Assembly (NCBI GenBank): GCA_009379925.1
Contig: WHSU01000007.1
Span: forward strand, 1 to 64,000
DNA: 64,000 bases
Direction: 5' to 3'
From: Dehalococcoidia bacterium
GTDB taxonomy: Bacteria > Chloroflexota > Dehalococcoidia > UBA2979
In this document: in pieces, positions 1 to 8,252 of the stretch
Layout of the letters: each line of letters opens with the position of its first letter
Numbering within the stretch: the first letter of the stretch is position 1
The notes under the pieces: generated by a model
The model's database searches: none
What the model was told of the DNA's origin: nothing
Seen by the model: the letters and a program-made list of their open reading frames with translations, nothing else
Position numbers and translations under genes: made by a program

Positions 1-44
1 ACGGAGTAGCGCATCCGCGCCGGCGGCTGGGTACGATCAGGCAA

Positions 45-103
45 CTGGGCCTCCTGCTCGACTTGGTCGGGTTCACCAACCCCAAGTCTCGCGGGAGGCC
101 CAG
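45..103. repeat. long imperfect inverted repeat (extended hairpin)
   Basis: Positions 45-54 (CTGGGCCTCC) pair perfectly with 94-103. Inside, 60-65 (GACTTG) pairs with 83-88, and 69-73 (GGGTT) pairs with 78-82 around a CACC loop. This gives about 21 base pairs with one internal loop and one small bulge. It lies 44 nt beyond the stop of the leftward lipoprotein gene. No T-run flanks it on either side, so a classical terminator is not supported. It could be a small RNA fold, a REP-like repeat, or the hairpin end of an element lying left of the window. Confidence 0.45.
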
Positions 104-146
104 CCTTCCGTCAGGTGTCTCGCAGGTGTGTGGTCAGTACAACTAG

Positions 147-1496
147 CTAGTCACCCGTGAGCGTGCACTCCTTGCCGTCCAGGTACTTGTTCTCCTGGTG
201 CTCGAAGAGCGTGTACTGATCCGAAAGCCCACCCCAGCCCATGATCTTCAGCGCGTAGCCCGCGACGGCCGAGTGCTTTGTGTAGCCGTACTGGCATGGC
301 GGGATGTCGTTTGTCAGCAGGGTGCCCGGCGTCCAGAGGCTCGTGCTGTACATGTCTAGCGTGATGAACGCGAACGGCTCGAGGCCAGCCACTCCCAGCT
401 CGAAGCGCGGGAACTCGAGGCCCACGCCGAAGCCGACCGGCCCTTCGCCCGCGCTCACGGTGTCGCCCGAGGTGTCCACCTTCTGCGACTTGGCACTACC
501 TGTCGGCTTCCCGACGGCGTCATCGACGTTGAAGCCCTGGTCGCTTGAGTAGGTGACCTTCCAGCTACCCCCGCTGGAGGCCGAGGGGGCGGAAAGCTCC
601 GGCACGATGCGCCCGCCCATCTTGATTTGCAGCACGAAGGGGATCCCGAACGGGCCGGGCAGCGCGATCGGAAGGGCAACGGGGACGTTGAAGCGCACCA
701 CTTCGGCGATCGTCGTCCCCGGCTCGGTGAACGCCGCCCACTTCAACTCGAGTTCGCCCTGGAGCCCGTTGACCTCGGTGGTGAAGTCCGAAGGCGCGCC
801 ATCGCTGAAATGGCCGATCGACGAGTAATTGAAGCCGCTGATCCAGCCCTCGCCGCTGATCGCGGCAGGCTCTGACATGCCCACCTTCAGGCCCGCCGTC
901 AGCTTGAAGTTGAGCCTTCCGTCCGTCGGTTCGAACTCGATCTTGAAGGTCCAGCCGCGGTGCTCGAAGGAGATCTCGATCTTCCTCGGGTTCGGCTCCT
1001 GGTAAGCGATGTTCAGGAGCCCGGCCGTCCCGCTACCTCGCGTGATCACGATGTCGGAGATGCCTGGGATCGCGGCGAGCTGTTCGTAGGTGATGTCGAA
1101 GTCGTCCCAGGAGACGTCGTAGTCCCAGGCGATCTCGCCGTCCTGGATGATGTCGGCCAGTGTGGCCTCCTCCACCCAAAGCACCACCTGGTCGCCGTCC
1201 TCGACGACCTCACGGACGAGGCCGAAGCCCTCGCCGGGGATGACGACCGGCTGTCCCGGGGTGATGTCGCCAAGGTCGGCGCCGCGCTCGAAGCGGTACT
1301 CGCCAGCCATGGGATTAGAGGAGACGAGCTGCTCGTTGACCGTGTCCTCGTCGAGCAGCGCCACGTCCCCGTGCGCGGTGACGTCGAAGCGAGTCTCGAG
1401 GTTCGTGGCGGTGGGCCCGTCGTCGCCCCCACCTCCGCAGGCAGCGGACACGACGAGCAGCATGAGCGGGAACGCCAGTCTGGTTGCGCGGGACAT
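147..1496 (-). CDS. putative lipoprotein of unknown function
   Basis: A 449-residue secreted lipoprotein. The start at 1496 gives a short signal peptide ending in a lipobox-like SAAC with Cys20 as the lipidation site, followed by a Gly/Asp-rich linker. A GGAG ribosome site sits 6 nt upstream. The mature part looks rich in beta strands and has two late cysteines (CQYGY and KECTL) that might form a disulfide. I recognise no family. The reading frame stays open upstream of 1496, but that extension has Arg-rich, non-protein-like composition and no signal peptide, so it was rejected. It is monocistronic and probably exposed on the outer face of the cytoplasmic membrane or cell envelope. Confidence 0.75.
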   Translation of the reverse strand: MSRATRLAFPLMLLVVSAACGGGGDDGPTATNLETRFDVTAHGDVALLDEDTVNEQLVSSNPMAGEYRFERGADLGDITPGQPVVIPGEGFGLVREVVEDGDQVVLWVEEATLADIIQDGEIAWDYDVSWDDFDITYEQLAAIPGISDIVITRGSGTAGLLNIAYQEPNPRKIEISFEHRGWTFKIEFEPTDGRLNFKLTAGLKVGMSEPAAISGEGWISGFNYSSIGHFSDGAPSDFTTEVNGLQGELELKWAAFTEPGTTIAEVVRFNVPVALPIALPGPFGIPFVLQIKMGGRIVPELSAPSASSGGSWKVTYSSDQGFNVDDAVGKPTGSAKSQKVDTSGDTVSAGEGPVGFGVGLEFPRFELGVAGLEPFAFITLDMYSTSLWTPGTLLTNDIPPCQYGYTKHSAVAGYALKIMGWGGLSDQYTLFEHQENKYLDGKECTLTGD

Positions 1497-1693
1497 CCGA
1501 ATCTCCGTGATCCCCGCCGCATGGCGGGGCAAGGATGCAGGCCCGGGCAGCAGCGGACACCCCCGGAGCGAATCGCGACACGCATGGCAGCACAGCCGTG
1601 CCGGAGTCCCGCGAGGTCGCCGGATCTGCGCCACGCTCCACCCAGCGTCGGCGGAAGATACAACAGTTTGGGCGAACTCGGAATAGCCGCGGG

Positions 1694-2383
1694 CTATCGC
1701 TGATCGGAGGGCCATCGCCAGGTGAAGTGCCGCCCATGGTTCAGGTTGATGTCGGCGCCCGGCTCGAGCCACCAACCATCCGGCAACTCCGGCACAGACC
1801 AAGTGTCGTCCGGCCGCCACTGCTCCCACGCCGGGTGGAACAAAGCGTCACCCGCCTCGCACGCATCGAGGGCCGCGCGCCCCGTCTCGTAGAAGGAGCG
1901 CAGCTCCGCCGCCGAGAACACACCATCGGCCCTCAGCCGATCGGTGACTGCCTCGTCCTTCCATAGCCACGCCTCGCCCGGTCGCCGCACGAGGTCGAGC
2001 GAATTGTCCGTCGTGTCGAAGCCGATGGACGTCCGCCGGGAGGGCGTCTCGATGTCGATTTTCCACCCGCGGCAGTGGCCCGAGGGTGCTAGCCACGACC
2101 AGTACGAAGGCACCTCGACGCCGGCCTCGAAGAACAGCGTCACGGAGTATGGGCGGTCGCGCGGAATGAGGCGGAGCAGGCCCATCCGGTTGTGGAGCGG
2201 CTCCAGCGGTCGAAAGCCATCCTTCATGTCGACGCGCGCCACTGGCGTCCCGGCTGGGAAGTACAGCACGGTACAGTCGTGGTCATCAGCCACGACGACG
2301 GCAGGGCGGCCCCACAACTCGCCGTGCCCCGCGCCGACCTGTCGAAAGGCAACGTGGTCGGCGGGCTGCCAGTGTGGTTCCAT
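1694..2383 (-). CDS. DUF402 domain protein
   Basis: A 229-residue cytosolic protein resembling the DUF402 family (FomD-like/ribonuclease-associated hydrolases). Family-like features are an acidic, aromatic central part (WKIDIETPSRR, DFDTTD-type segments) and a C-terminal Trp-rich tail. The catalytic role in this organism is unknown. The start at 2383 (MEPHW) has no Shine-Dalgarno. Instead a TATCTT box lies 7 nt upstream, so the mRNA is probably leaderless. It lies directly downstream of the terminator of the SDR operon, so it is likely an independent transcription unit. The alternative longer frame to 3067 is only the antisense-type shadow of the SDR gene. Confidence 0.7.
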   Translation of the reverse strand: MEPHWQPADHVAFRQVGAGHGELWGRPAVVVADDHDCTVLYFPAGTPVARVDMKDGFRPLEPLHNRMGLLRLIPRDRPYSVTLFFEAGVEVPSYWSWLAPSGHCRGWKIDIETPSRRTSIGFDTTDNSLDLVRRPGEAWLWKDEAVTDRLRADGVFSAAELRSFYETGRAALDACEAGDALFHPAWEQWRPDDTWSVPELPDGWWLEPGADINLNHGRHFTWRWPSDQR

Positions 2384-2390
2384 GCGCGCG

Positions 2391-2396
2391 AAGATA
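2391..2396 (-). promoter_or_regulatory. -10 box of a leaderless promoter
   Basis: TATCTT on the minus strand ends 7 nt before the ATG of the DUF402 gene, which places transcription start at or near the start codon. No TTGACA-like -35 is evident. Confidence 0.4.
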
Positions 2397-2398
2397 GC

Positions 2399-2428
2399 AG
2401 GACGGCCGCCCCGGAGGGCGGCCGTCCT
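2399..2428 (-). terminator. hairpin terminator of the SDR operon
   Basis: A perfect 13-bp GC-rich stem (2399-2411 with 2416-2428) with a 4-nt loop lies 20 nt past the stop of the SDR gene. In the leftward direction it is followed by a weak T-containing stretch (TATCTT), which also serves as the -10 box of the next gene. Confidence 0.75.
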
Positions 2429-2448
2429 GGGTTGTGCCTCGACGCGTG

Positions 2449-3414
2449 CTACGCGCTGGCGGCGGCCACCGGGCGGCCCGGGAGGTCCAGGTCGGGCGGG
2501 GGCGGGGCCGGGTTGCGCAGGCCCTGCATCAGCTGAGCCGGGACCAGCGCCCGCAGCTCGTCCATCTCCCACAGGCCGGCCTTCGCGATGGTCCGCAACG
2601 GGACCTCGTCCGAGGACAGGGCGACCTGCCCACCGGAGACGTTGAAGACCTTGCCGTTCACGTTCCATGCCTGGTCCGTGAGCAGGTAGCAGGTCATGGG
2701 GGCGACGTACTTCGCCTCCCGGAGCTGCTGCACGATGCTCTGCGGCCGCGGCGCCTGAGCGATGCCGGCCCTCGATCGCATCTCGCGCGCCGAGTCCGGC
2801 ACGGTCTGCGTCATGCGCGTGGCGGCGCCCGGCGCGACCGCGTTGGCCGTCACGCCGTAGCGGCCCAGGTCGCGAGCCAGGCAGCGGGCCATGCCCGCGA
2901 TGCCGGCCTTCGCGGCGCCGTAGTTTGCCTGGCCGGCGTTGCCGTTCAGGCCGGAGCCGGAGGAGAAGCCCACGATGCGGCCATAGCGCTGCTGGCGCAT
3001 GAGCACCGAGGCGGGCTTTGCCACGTTGAAGAAGCCGGTCAGGTGGACGGCAACCACCTCGTCCCACTCCTGCTCGCTCATGTTGAAGATCATGCGGTCG
3101 CGGAGGATGCCCGCCACGTGCACGACCCCGTCGATGCGACCGAAGGCGTCGACGGCCTGCTTGATCATGTTCTCGCCGCCCTCTGCGGTGGCGACGGAGT
3201 CGAAGTTCGCGGCGGCGCTGCCGCCGGCGTCCGTGATCTCCTTGGCGACCTCGGCGGCCGGGCCCTGGTCGCCGCCGGAGCCGTCCACGTTCACGCCGGG
3301 GTCGTTGACGACGACGTTGGCGCCCAGCCGTCCGGCCAGCAGCGCGACCTCGCGGCCGATGCCGCGGCCGGAGCCCGTGATGACGACGGTTCGTCCCTCA
3401 AGTGGAGTTCCCAT
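2449..3414 (-). CDS. SDR family NAD(P)-dependent dehydrogenase
   Basis: A 321-residue classical short-chain dehydrogenase, probably oxidising a 3-hydroxyacyl-CoA or hydroxysteroid-type substrate. The N-terminal Rossmann motif is TGSGRGIGR (about residues 13-21). The active-site YxxxK is YGAAK with a Ser about 13 residues upstream (GFSSGSG). After the core it carries a C-terminal extension of about 60 residues ending in a Pro-rich tail, as in the dehydrogenase half of type-2 multifunctional enzymes. GAAGGA lies upstream of the ATG at 3414. It is the last gene of the minus-strand cassette and a close paralogue of the gene at 3466-4440. Substrate cannot be read from the sequence. Confidence 0.88.
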   Translation of the reverse strand: MGTPLEGRTVVITGSGRGIGREVALLAGRLGANVVVNDPGVNVDGSGGDQGPAAEVAKEITDAGGSAAANFDSVATAEGGENMIKQAVDAFGRIDGVVHVAGILRDRMIFNMSEQEWDEVVAVHLTGFFNVAKPASVLMRQQRYGRIVGFSSGSGLNGNAGQANYGAAKAGIAGMARCLARDLGRYGVTANAVAPGAATRMTQTVPDSAREMRSRAGIAQAPRPQSIVQQLREAKYVAPMTCYLLTDQAWNVNGKVFNVSGGQVALSSDEVPLRTIAKAGLWEMDELRALVPAQLMQGLRNPAPPPPDLDLPGRPVAAASA

Positions 3415-3465
3415 TGCGTTCCTTCTCTCGCCTGTGTGCAGGCTCTCGATGTCTGGAGGGGCGGT

Positions 3466-4440
3466 CTAGAAGGCCTTGGCCGGCGTGTCGCGGCCGGGGA
3501 CTTCCACGTCGTCCCGCGGAGGCGCCGGGTTGTCCACGCCGCGCATCAGGACGTTCTTCACGGCGTCGTCGAGCTCCTCCATCTCCCACAGGCCCGGCTT
3601 GAAGACCGTGCGCATGGCGATGGGGTGGTTGGCCACGGAAACCGTGCCGCCGGCCACGTTGAAGACCCAGCCGTTGATGTCCCACGCGTCGTCCGAGGCG
3701 AGGAAGCCGACCATCGGCGCCACCATCTCGGGCTCGCGGAGGCCTTGGTAGGCGCTCTGCTGCTCGGGCTGGTTCGACGCGGCGCCCTGGACGCCGGCAG
3801 CCGAGCGCAGTTGTCGCGCCGAGTCCGGCACGGTCTGCGTCATGCGGGTGGCGGCGCCGGGGGCGATGGCGTTGCAGGTCACGCCGTAGCGGCCGAGGTC
3901 GCGGGCCACGACTCGCGTCATGCCCGCGATGCCGGCCTTCGCGGCCCCGTAGTTCACCTGGCCCGTGTTGCCGATGATGCCAGAGGTGGAGGAGAAGTTG
4001 ATGATGCGGCCGGACCGCTGCTGCCGCATCAGTACGGCGGCGGGCTTGATGGTGTTGTAGTGGCCCTTGAGGTGGACCGCGATGACCGCGTCCCACTCCT
4101 CCTGGCTCATGTTGAAGACCATCCGGTCGCGCAGGATGCCCGCCGTGTTCACGACGATGTCGATCCGGCCGTAGGTGTCCGCCGCCTGCTTGATCATGCT
4201 CTCGCCGCCGCTGTACTCGGCGACTGAATCAAAGTTCGAGGAGGCTTCGCCGCCCGCGGCCTTGATCTCCTGCACTACCTGGTCGGCGGGTCCGTTGTCG
4301 TGACCGGAGCCGTCGACGTTCACGCCCGGGTCGTTGACCACGACCTTCGCGCCCTCCTTCGCGAAGAGCATCGCGATGCCGCGGCCGATGCCGCGGCCGG
4401 AGCCGGTGACGACGGCCACCTTGCCGTCCAATGCACCCAT
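3466..4440 (-). CDS. SDR family NAD(P)-dependent dehydrogenase (paralogue)
   Basis: A 324-residue classical SDR with the same architecture as its downstream neighbour. It has the nucleotide-binding TGSGRGIGR, the NNAG-like segment read here as NTAG, and catalytic Ser plus YGAAK. The C-terminal extension is shared, so the pair arose by tandem duplication. The start at 4440 has a GAAGGA site. The gap to the next gene is about 50 nt. With the two MaoC-fold genes upstream it probably performs the hydration/dehydrogenation part of a beta-oxidation-like cycle on acyl-CoA or sterol-like side chains. The direction (degradative or synthetic) is not decidable here. Confidence 0.88.
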   Translation of the reverse strand: MGALDGKVAVVTGSGRGIGRGIAMLFAKEGAKVVVNDPGVNVDGSGHDNGPADQVVQEIKAAGGEASSNFDSVAEYSGGESMIKQAADTYGRIDIVVNTAGILRDRMVFNMSQEEWDAVIAVHLKGHYNTIKPAAVLMRQQRSGRIINFSSTSGIIGNTGQVNYGAAKAGIAGMTRVVARDLGRYGVTCNAIAPGAATRMTQTVPDSARQLRSAAGVQGAASNQPEQQSAYQGLREPEMVAPMVGFLASDDAWDINGWVFNVAGGTVSVANHPIAMRTVFKPGLWEMEELDDAVKNVLMRGVDNPAPPRDDVEVPGRDTPAKAF

Positions 4441-4484
4441 TGCTTCGTCCTTCCTCGGCCCCTCCGGGCCCCTAATGAGACCTG

Positions 4485-4916
4485 CTAGCCGCGACTGGGC
4501 AGCACGACCTTCGCCGTCCCCGGCGTGGTCCTCTGTCCGCTCGGGTTCTCCGTCCAGACGTCCAGCTCCACGATGTGCTGGCCGTCCTGCGCGTACTTCT
4601 TCGTGACGACACCGCCACAGACGATGTCCTGGTTCGGCCGGTCCATGCCGCGGTACTGGCAGCCGAACTCCGTGATCGCGCCCGCCGGCGCTACCCAGTC
4701 ATGCAGGAGCTGGCCGAGGAACGCGTTCTTCAGCGCACCGTGCACGATGATCGTGTCGAGGCCCGTCTTCTGCGCGAACTCCTGGTCGTAGTGGATCTGG
4801 TAGAAGTCGCCGGATGCCGCGGCCCACACCACCAGCTGCTGCGTGGAGCAGTTCTTCCGCAGCTCGGGGATCGAGTCCCCTTCGTTGACGTCTTCGAAGT
4901 AGACCTGCTCGGCCAT
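4485..4916 (-). CDS. MaoC-like dehydratase/hydratase (catalytic hotdog subunit)
   Basis: A 143-residue single hotdog domain with the R-hydratase motif DFYQIHYD around residues 37-44, giving the catalytic Asp and His, followed by the VHG turn. It resembles the HadB-type subunit of the heterodimeric (3R)-hydroxyacyl dehydratases. It would add water to or remove it from enoyl/3-hydroxyacyl thioesters in the cytosol. It lies 8 nt downstream of the FAS1-like dehydratase gene, which fits a heterodimer. The cassette context favours CoA rather than ACP substrates. Confidence 0.85.
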   Translation of the reverse strand: MAEQVYFEDVNEGDSIPELRKNCSTQQLVVWAAASGDFYQIHYDQEFAQKTGLDTIIVHGALKNAFLGQLLHDWVAPAGAITEFGCQYRGMDRPNQDIVCGGVVTKKYAQDGQHIVELDVWTENPSGQRTTPGTAKVVLPSRG

Positions 4917-4924
4917 CCGCGCTC

Positions 4925-5395
4925 CTAGTAATTGATGATGTTCCCGTACATCTTGGCCACCACCGCGCCGTCCTCCCGGGTGTACACGGTCTCCCGGTAG
5001 GTGATGAGCATGGCGCCCATCGTGCCCTCGCGCTCGCGGAACTCGGTGATGTGTGAGCGCGAGGTGATCACGTCACCCGCCACCACCGGCTCGAAGTGCT
5101 GGTAGCTCGTCCCGCCGTTCAGGATCCGCTTGTACGGAATCTTGTACCGCGGCCCCATCGCTTCCGGGTCACGGCCACCCGGCTGGTACACGGGGGTCCC
5201 CAGGAAGCCCGGCGGCGCCACGATACCGCGATACCCCCGCTCCCTGGCCGCCGCCTCGTCGTAGAAGATGAGATCCGTGTGACCGACGGCGCGGGCGAAC
5301 AGCCTGCAGCCGACCGTGGTCACTTCGAGTGTCGATGGCGCGCTCTCTACGCCGATCGCGGTGCGCATCTCATCGGTGATCACGGACTCCGCCAC
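4925..5395 (-). CDS. FAS1-like dehydratase domain protein (MaoC partner)
   Basis: A 156-residue hotdog protein of the N-terminal MaoC/FAS1-like dehydratase type (HadA-like). It has a conserved GYRGIVAPPGFLGTP segment and the NGGTSYQHFEPVVAGD strand that forms the substrate tunnel. This subunit normally lacks the catalytic His/Asp pair and pairs with a HadB-like partner, supplied by the adjacent gene. It is the first gene of a four-gene unit (dehydratase A, B, SDR, SDR) driven by the palindromic-spacer promoter at 5474-5502. Assignment is by motif and neighbour. Confidence 0.82.
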   Translation of the reverse strand: MAESVITDEMRTAIGVESAPSTLEVTTVGCRLFARAVGHTDLIFYDEAAARERGYRGIVAPPGFLGTPVYQPGGRDPEAMGPRYKIPYKRILNGGTSYQHFEPVVAGDVITSRSHITEFREREGTMGAMLITYRETVYTREDGAVVAKMYGNIINY

Positions 5396-5473
5396 TCGAC
5401 TACCTCCTCATCAAGAGTGAAATGTCGAAGCTGTGGCACATGCAGACGTATCGCGCCCCCGGCGCCGGGCCGG

Positions 5474-5502
5474 ACGATAGCCCGAGCCTCTCGGGCTGTC
5501 AA
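5474..5502 (-). promoter_or_regulatory. promoter with palindromic operator filling the spacer
   Basis: On the minus strand a perfect -35 TTGACA (5497-5502) and a -10 TATCGT (5474-5479) are separated by exactly 17 bp. Those 17 bp are a 7-3-7 palindrome, GCCCGAG-agg-CTCGGGC (5480-5496). This is the classic layout for a dimeric repressor that blocks RNA polymerase. It drives the MaoC-SDR genes about 80 nt downstream. The palindrome is also a potential hairpin, but neither side has a T-run. Confidence 0.72.
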
Positions 5503-5642
5503 TTTCGCCGCATCTCTGCCGTGCCCCAGCCCGAGTCGTGCGCCCCCACATCCCGGGACGGGTGGCGGATCACCGTCACCCACCGCCCGGATCGTGCGCG
5601 CGTACCGGCGTCGCCGCCGAGCGGAGAGCCTCGAGGTTGGTG

Positions 5643-6407
5643 CTACCCGATGGCCTCGTGGCGGTGCGCCATTTCCTGCAGATGGGCGGCGCGGTGCGCC
5701 GCCAGGTCGGCCCAGCGCCGTTCCAGGTCGTCGGGGACACTGAGGCGGTGGGCCTGGTCCGTCAGGTCACCCTTCGTCAGGTCCACGCCCCAGAAACGCC
5801 CAGCGCGCAGCTCCCGGATCAGGTCGGCCTCCGTGCGGATGTCGCGTTCGAAGTACGTGGCGCACTTGCCGATGTCCTCCACGGCGTGTGAGTCCGTGCC
5901 CGCGGTGCCGGGCATCCCCATCTGCGCGGCCATGCGCTCCGCGAAGGAGTTCTCGCGCACCTTGCCGCGCCCGTTCACGACCTCCAGCCCGACAACGATG
6001 CGGTACGCGGGGTTCCGCTCCGCGCGGTCCAGCGCGTCGATGTACTCCTGCTCCTTCTCCCAGTTCCACGGGGACTGCCGTCGATAGGGGTGAGCGGCGA
6101 CCATCACGCCGTCCACCTCGTGGACGTGCCCGGCCAGCTCATGGCTGCGATGCATGCCGAAGACGTACTTGTGCATGCCGTAGACGAGGATGTGGCCGTC
6201 CTCGGTGTTGATCTCCATGCCGGCGATGACCGGGAAGTTGTGCCGCTTCGCCAGCGCGCGGACCGCTTCCGGCTCCCACGCCCAGTCGTGCTCGGAGAGG
6301 ACGACCATGTCGAGGCCCGCCTCCCTCGACCGTTGCACCAGCTCGTCCGGATGCAGGAACGAGTCCCACGATCGCGGGTGGGTGTGCGTATGCAGGTCGA
6401 TCAACAT
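5643..6407 (-). CDS. PHP domain metal-dependent phosphoesterase
   Basis: A 254-residue PHP-superfamily hydrolase. The metal-binding motifs are in order: DLHTHTH near the N-terminus, SEHDW (about 38-42), AGMEIN, AAHPYR and GTDSHA. All the usual His/Asp/Glu ligands are present, so it is probably an active phosphoesterase; the substrate is unknown. It is not fused to a polymerase. A strong terminator lies between it and the upstream thiolase gene, and a separate promoter follows it, so it may be transcribed alone. The tail after about residue 210 is helical and charged. Its place within a CoA-metabolism cassette may be incidental. Confidence 0.8.
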   Translation of the reverse strand: MLIDLHTHTHPRSWDSFLHPDELVQRSREAGLDMVVLSEHDWAWEPEAVRALAKRHNFPVIAGMEINTEDGHILVYGMHKYVFGMHRSHELAGHVHEVDGVMVAAHPYRRQSPWNWEKEQEYIDALDRAERNPAYRIVVGLEVVNGRGKVRENSFAERMAAQMGMPGTAGTDSHAVEDIGKCATYFERDIRTEADLIRELRAGRFWGVDLTKGDLTDQAHRLSVPDDLERRWADLAAHRAAHLQEMAHRHEAIG

Positions 6408-6503
6408 CCGAGGCGCATCCCCGATCCTCCGTCACCCCGGCCCGTGCCTCCCGCGCTGGCGCGCGGTGAAGCCGTGAGGCGACTCCGAAGCGACTCCGAG
6501 GCG

Positions 6504-6539
6504 AAAAAGGCGGGGGCGGCTGACCAGCCGCCCCCGCCT
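6504..6539 (-). terminator. rho-independent terminator after the thiolase gene
   Basis: A 14-bp stem (6508-6521 with 6526-6539) with a 4-nt loop is followed, leftward, by TTTTT (complement of 6504-6508). It lies 20 nt past the thiolase stop. This is the most textbook terminator in the window. Confidence 0.88.
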
Positions 6540-6559
6540 GCGAGTCTCTGCTGACCGTG

Positions 6560-7765
6560 CTAGTCGGCGACCAGCACCAGCGTGCCCGTGTGAGACAGGC
6601 TACCACCCGTGCCGTTGAGGATGCACGACTTCGCATCGGTCTGCTTGCCCGGCAGGCCGTGGACGGCGTCCTCCGCCGTTCCGGACAGCTGCCGGTACGC
6701 CTCGATGAGCAGCATCATGCCGTACATGCCGGAGTGGCTGAACGACAGGCCGCCGCCGTTGGTGTTCACCGGGAACTTGCCACCGGGGCCAGCGTTGCCG
6801 TTGGCCCACAGGCTCGGCCCCTCGCCGCGAGGGGTCAGGCCCAGCATCTCCGCCGTGATCCCGGCGGTGACGGTGAACGAGTCGTAGATCATGGCCATTT
6901 CCATGTCTTCCGGACCCATGCCCGCCATGCGGTAGGCCGTCTCGCCGGAAGCCTTGGCGGAGGTGGCCGTGAAGTCGCCCATCTCCAGCATGTTCGCGTG
7001 ACTCATGTTCTCACCGGCGCCGGCGATCCACACCGGCTTGGTGGCCAGGCTGTTTGCCACCTCGGCCGAAGCGACGACGACCGCCCCGCCGTGGTCCGTG
7101 ACCAGGCAGCAGTCGAGCAGGTTGAGCGGCCACGAGATGACGCGCGAGTTGAGCACGTCGTCGATGGTGATCGGTCCGCCGTTGGGGTGCGTCTCCTTGG
7201 AATGCATCACCGCGCGCGGGTTCAGCGTCGCCCAGTCGCGGGTGGTGACGGCGATCTGCGCGAAGTCCTGCTTGGTGGAGCCCCACTGGTGCATGTGCCG
7301 GGTCAAGGCGTGAGAGTAGTTCGACGGAGCGCCTGCCACCCCGTACGGGGCGGAGAACTGAGCGTCGGGCGCCCACGGGTCGCCGCCACGGGCGCGGCCG
7401 GTGCCCTTGCCCTGGTTCTTGCGCTGCGAGTATCCGGTCTCGCCGTGGCTGACCACGGCGACGTCGAGGATGCCCGAGTTGATCGCGGCCAGCGCCTTGT
7501 GGACGTGCAGCTGGAACGAGCATCCACCCACGGAGGTAGTGTCTGTCCACTTCGGGTGGATGCCCAGATACTCGGCGATCTGGTTCGCGTTCCCGGGCGA
7601 TGCGATGCCCTCGATGTCCGAGATCTTGATCCCGGTCTGGGCGGCCACGTTCCGGATGGCCTCGATGTGCAGCATCATCGAGGTCTTGCCGGCCTCGATG
7701 TATCCGATTTCGTCCGACTCGGCGGCGCCAACCAGGGCGCCGGCCATGGACGGGTTGCTTGGCAT
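6560..7765 (-). CDS. SCP2-type thiolase family protein (acetyl-CoA acetyltransferase-like)
   Basis: A 401-residue thiolase-fold enzyme of the SCPx/SCP2 type, expected to cleave or condense 3-ketoacyl-CoA thioesters. The nucleophilic Cys is in VGGCSFQLHVHKAL (about residue 90). The His region NTNGGGLSFSHSGMYG corresponds to the family NxxGG...GHxxG loop. The usual last-strand CxG motif is altered (LNGTGGSLSHTG). The start at 7765 has a GGAGG site; the frame open to 7870 adds an unlikely tail. It is cotranscribed with the DUF35 gene upstream, the typical partner of SCP2-like thiolases. The altered C-terminal motif leaves open a non-canonical condensing reaction. Confidence 0.85.
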   Translation of the reverse strand: MPSNPSMAGALVGAAESDEIGYIEAGKTSMMLHIEAIRNVAAQTGIKISDIEGIASPGNANQIAEYLGIHPKWTDTTSVGGCSFQLHVHKALAAINSGILDVAVVSHGETGYSQRKNQGKGTGRARGGDPWAPDAQFSAPYGVAGAPSNYSHALTRHMHQWGSTKQDFAQIAVTTRDWATLNPRAVMHSKETHPNGGPITIDDVLNSRVISWPLNLLDCCLVTDHGGAVVVASAEVANSLATKPVWIAGAGENMSHANMLEMGDFTATSAKASGETAYRMAGMGPEDMEMAMIYDSFTVTAGITAEMLGLTPRGEGPSLWANGNAGPGGKFPVNTNGGGLSFSHSGMYGMMLLIEAYRQLSGTAEDAVHGLPGKQTDAKSCILNGTGGSLSHTGTLVLVAD

Positions 7766-7832
7766 GGTCTCTGTCCTCCCCTTCGTGCGAGTGATGTCGG
7801 GAGCGTGCCGGCCGTCGGCCGGTGCGCTGCCG

Positions 7833-8252
7833 CTACTCGACGACCCGCCAGAACGGGATGTGCACCTCATCCGTCGCCGGCTCGAACTCGACCTTCACCT
7901 TGGAGCCGACCTTGATGGTCTCCGGGTTCTGCGCGTCAACGCCGCGCAGGACGGTGAACATCCGGTCGCCTTCCTTGAGGTCGATGTAAGCGGTGACGAA
8001 GGGCACCTCGTCTGCCCACCCGCCGAAGGCACGGTGCTGCACCGCGAAGGTGTGCACGTAGCCCTCGCCGCTCGCCTCGAACCACTCGATGGACGAGGAG
8101 TGGCAGTGCGGACAGATCATCCGCGGGTAGAAGTGCACGCGGTTGCAGCTGGTGCACCGCGGGAGCATCAGCTTCCCCGCCTTGGCGCCGTCCCAAAACG
8201 GCTGGGTCACATATGGGTCTGGGTCGGGGATCGGCTTGTTGTAATCGGCCAA
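7833..8252 (-). CDS. Zn-ribbon/OB-fold protein (DUF35), thiolase partner
   Basis: A 139-residue protein with an N-terminal rubredoxin-like zinc ribbon, CTSC and CPHC about 13 residues apart (about residues 33-49), followed by an OB-fold domain. Such proteins form complexes with SCP2-type thiolases or aldolases acting on CoA esters and are thought to deliver or hold the acyl-CoA. The start is a TTG at 8252 with a good AAGGAG six nt upstream. It is the first gene of the thiolase unit, served by the promoter at 8464-8493 with a leader of about 200 nt. Confidence 0.87.
   Translation of the reverse strand: MADYNKPIPDPDPYVTQPFWDGAKAGKLMLPRCTSCNRVHFYPRMICPHCHSSSIEWFEASGEGYVHTFAVQHRAFGGWADEVPFVTAYIDLKEGDRMFTVLRGVDAQNPETIKVGSKVKVEFEPATDEVHIPFWRVVE

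Noticed and set aside
2434-4227. A 597-codon open frame on the plus strand
   Set aside because: It lies antisense to both SDR genes; long antisense frames are expected at this GC content and the translation is Arg/His/Gly-rich with no family resemblance.
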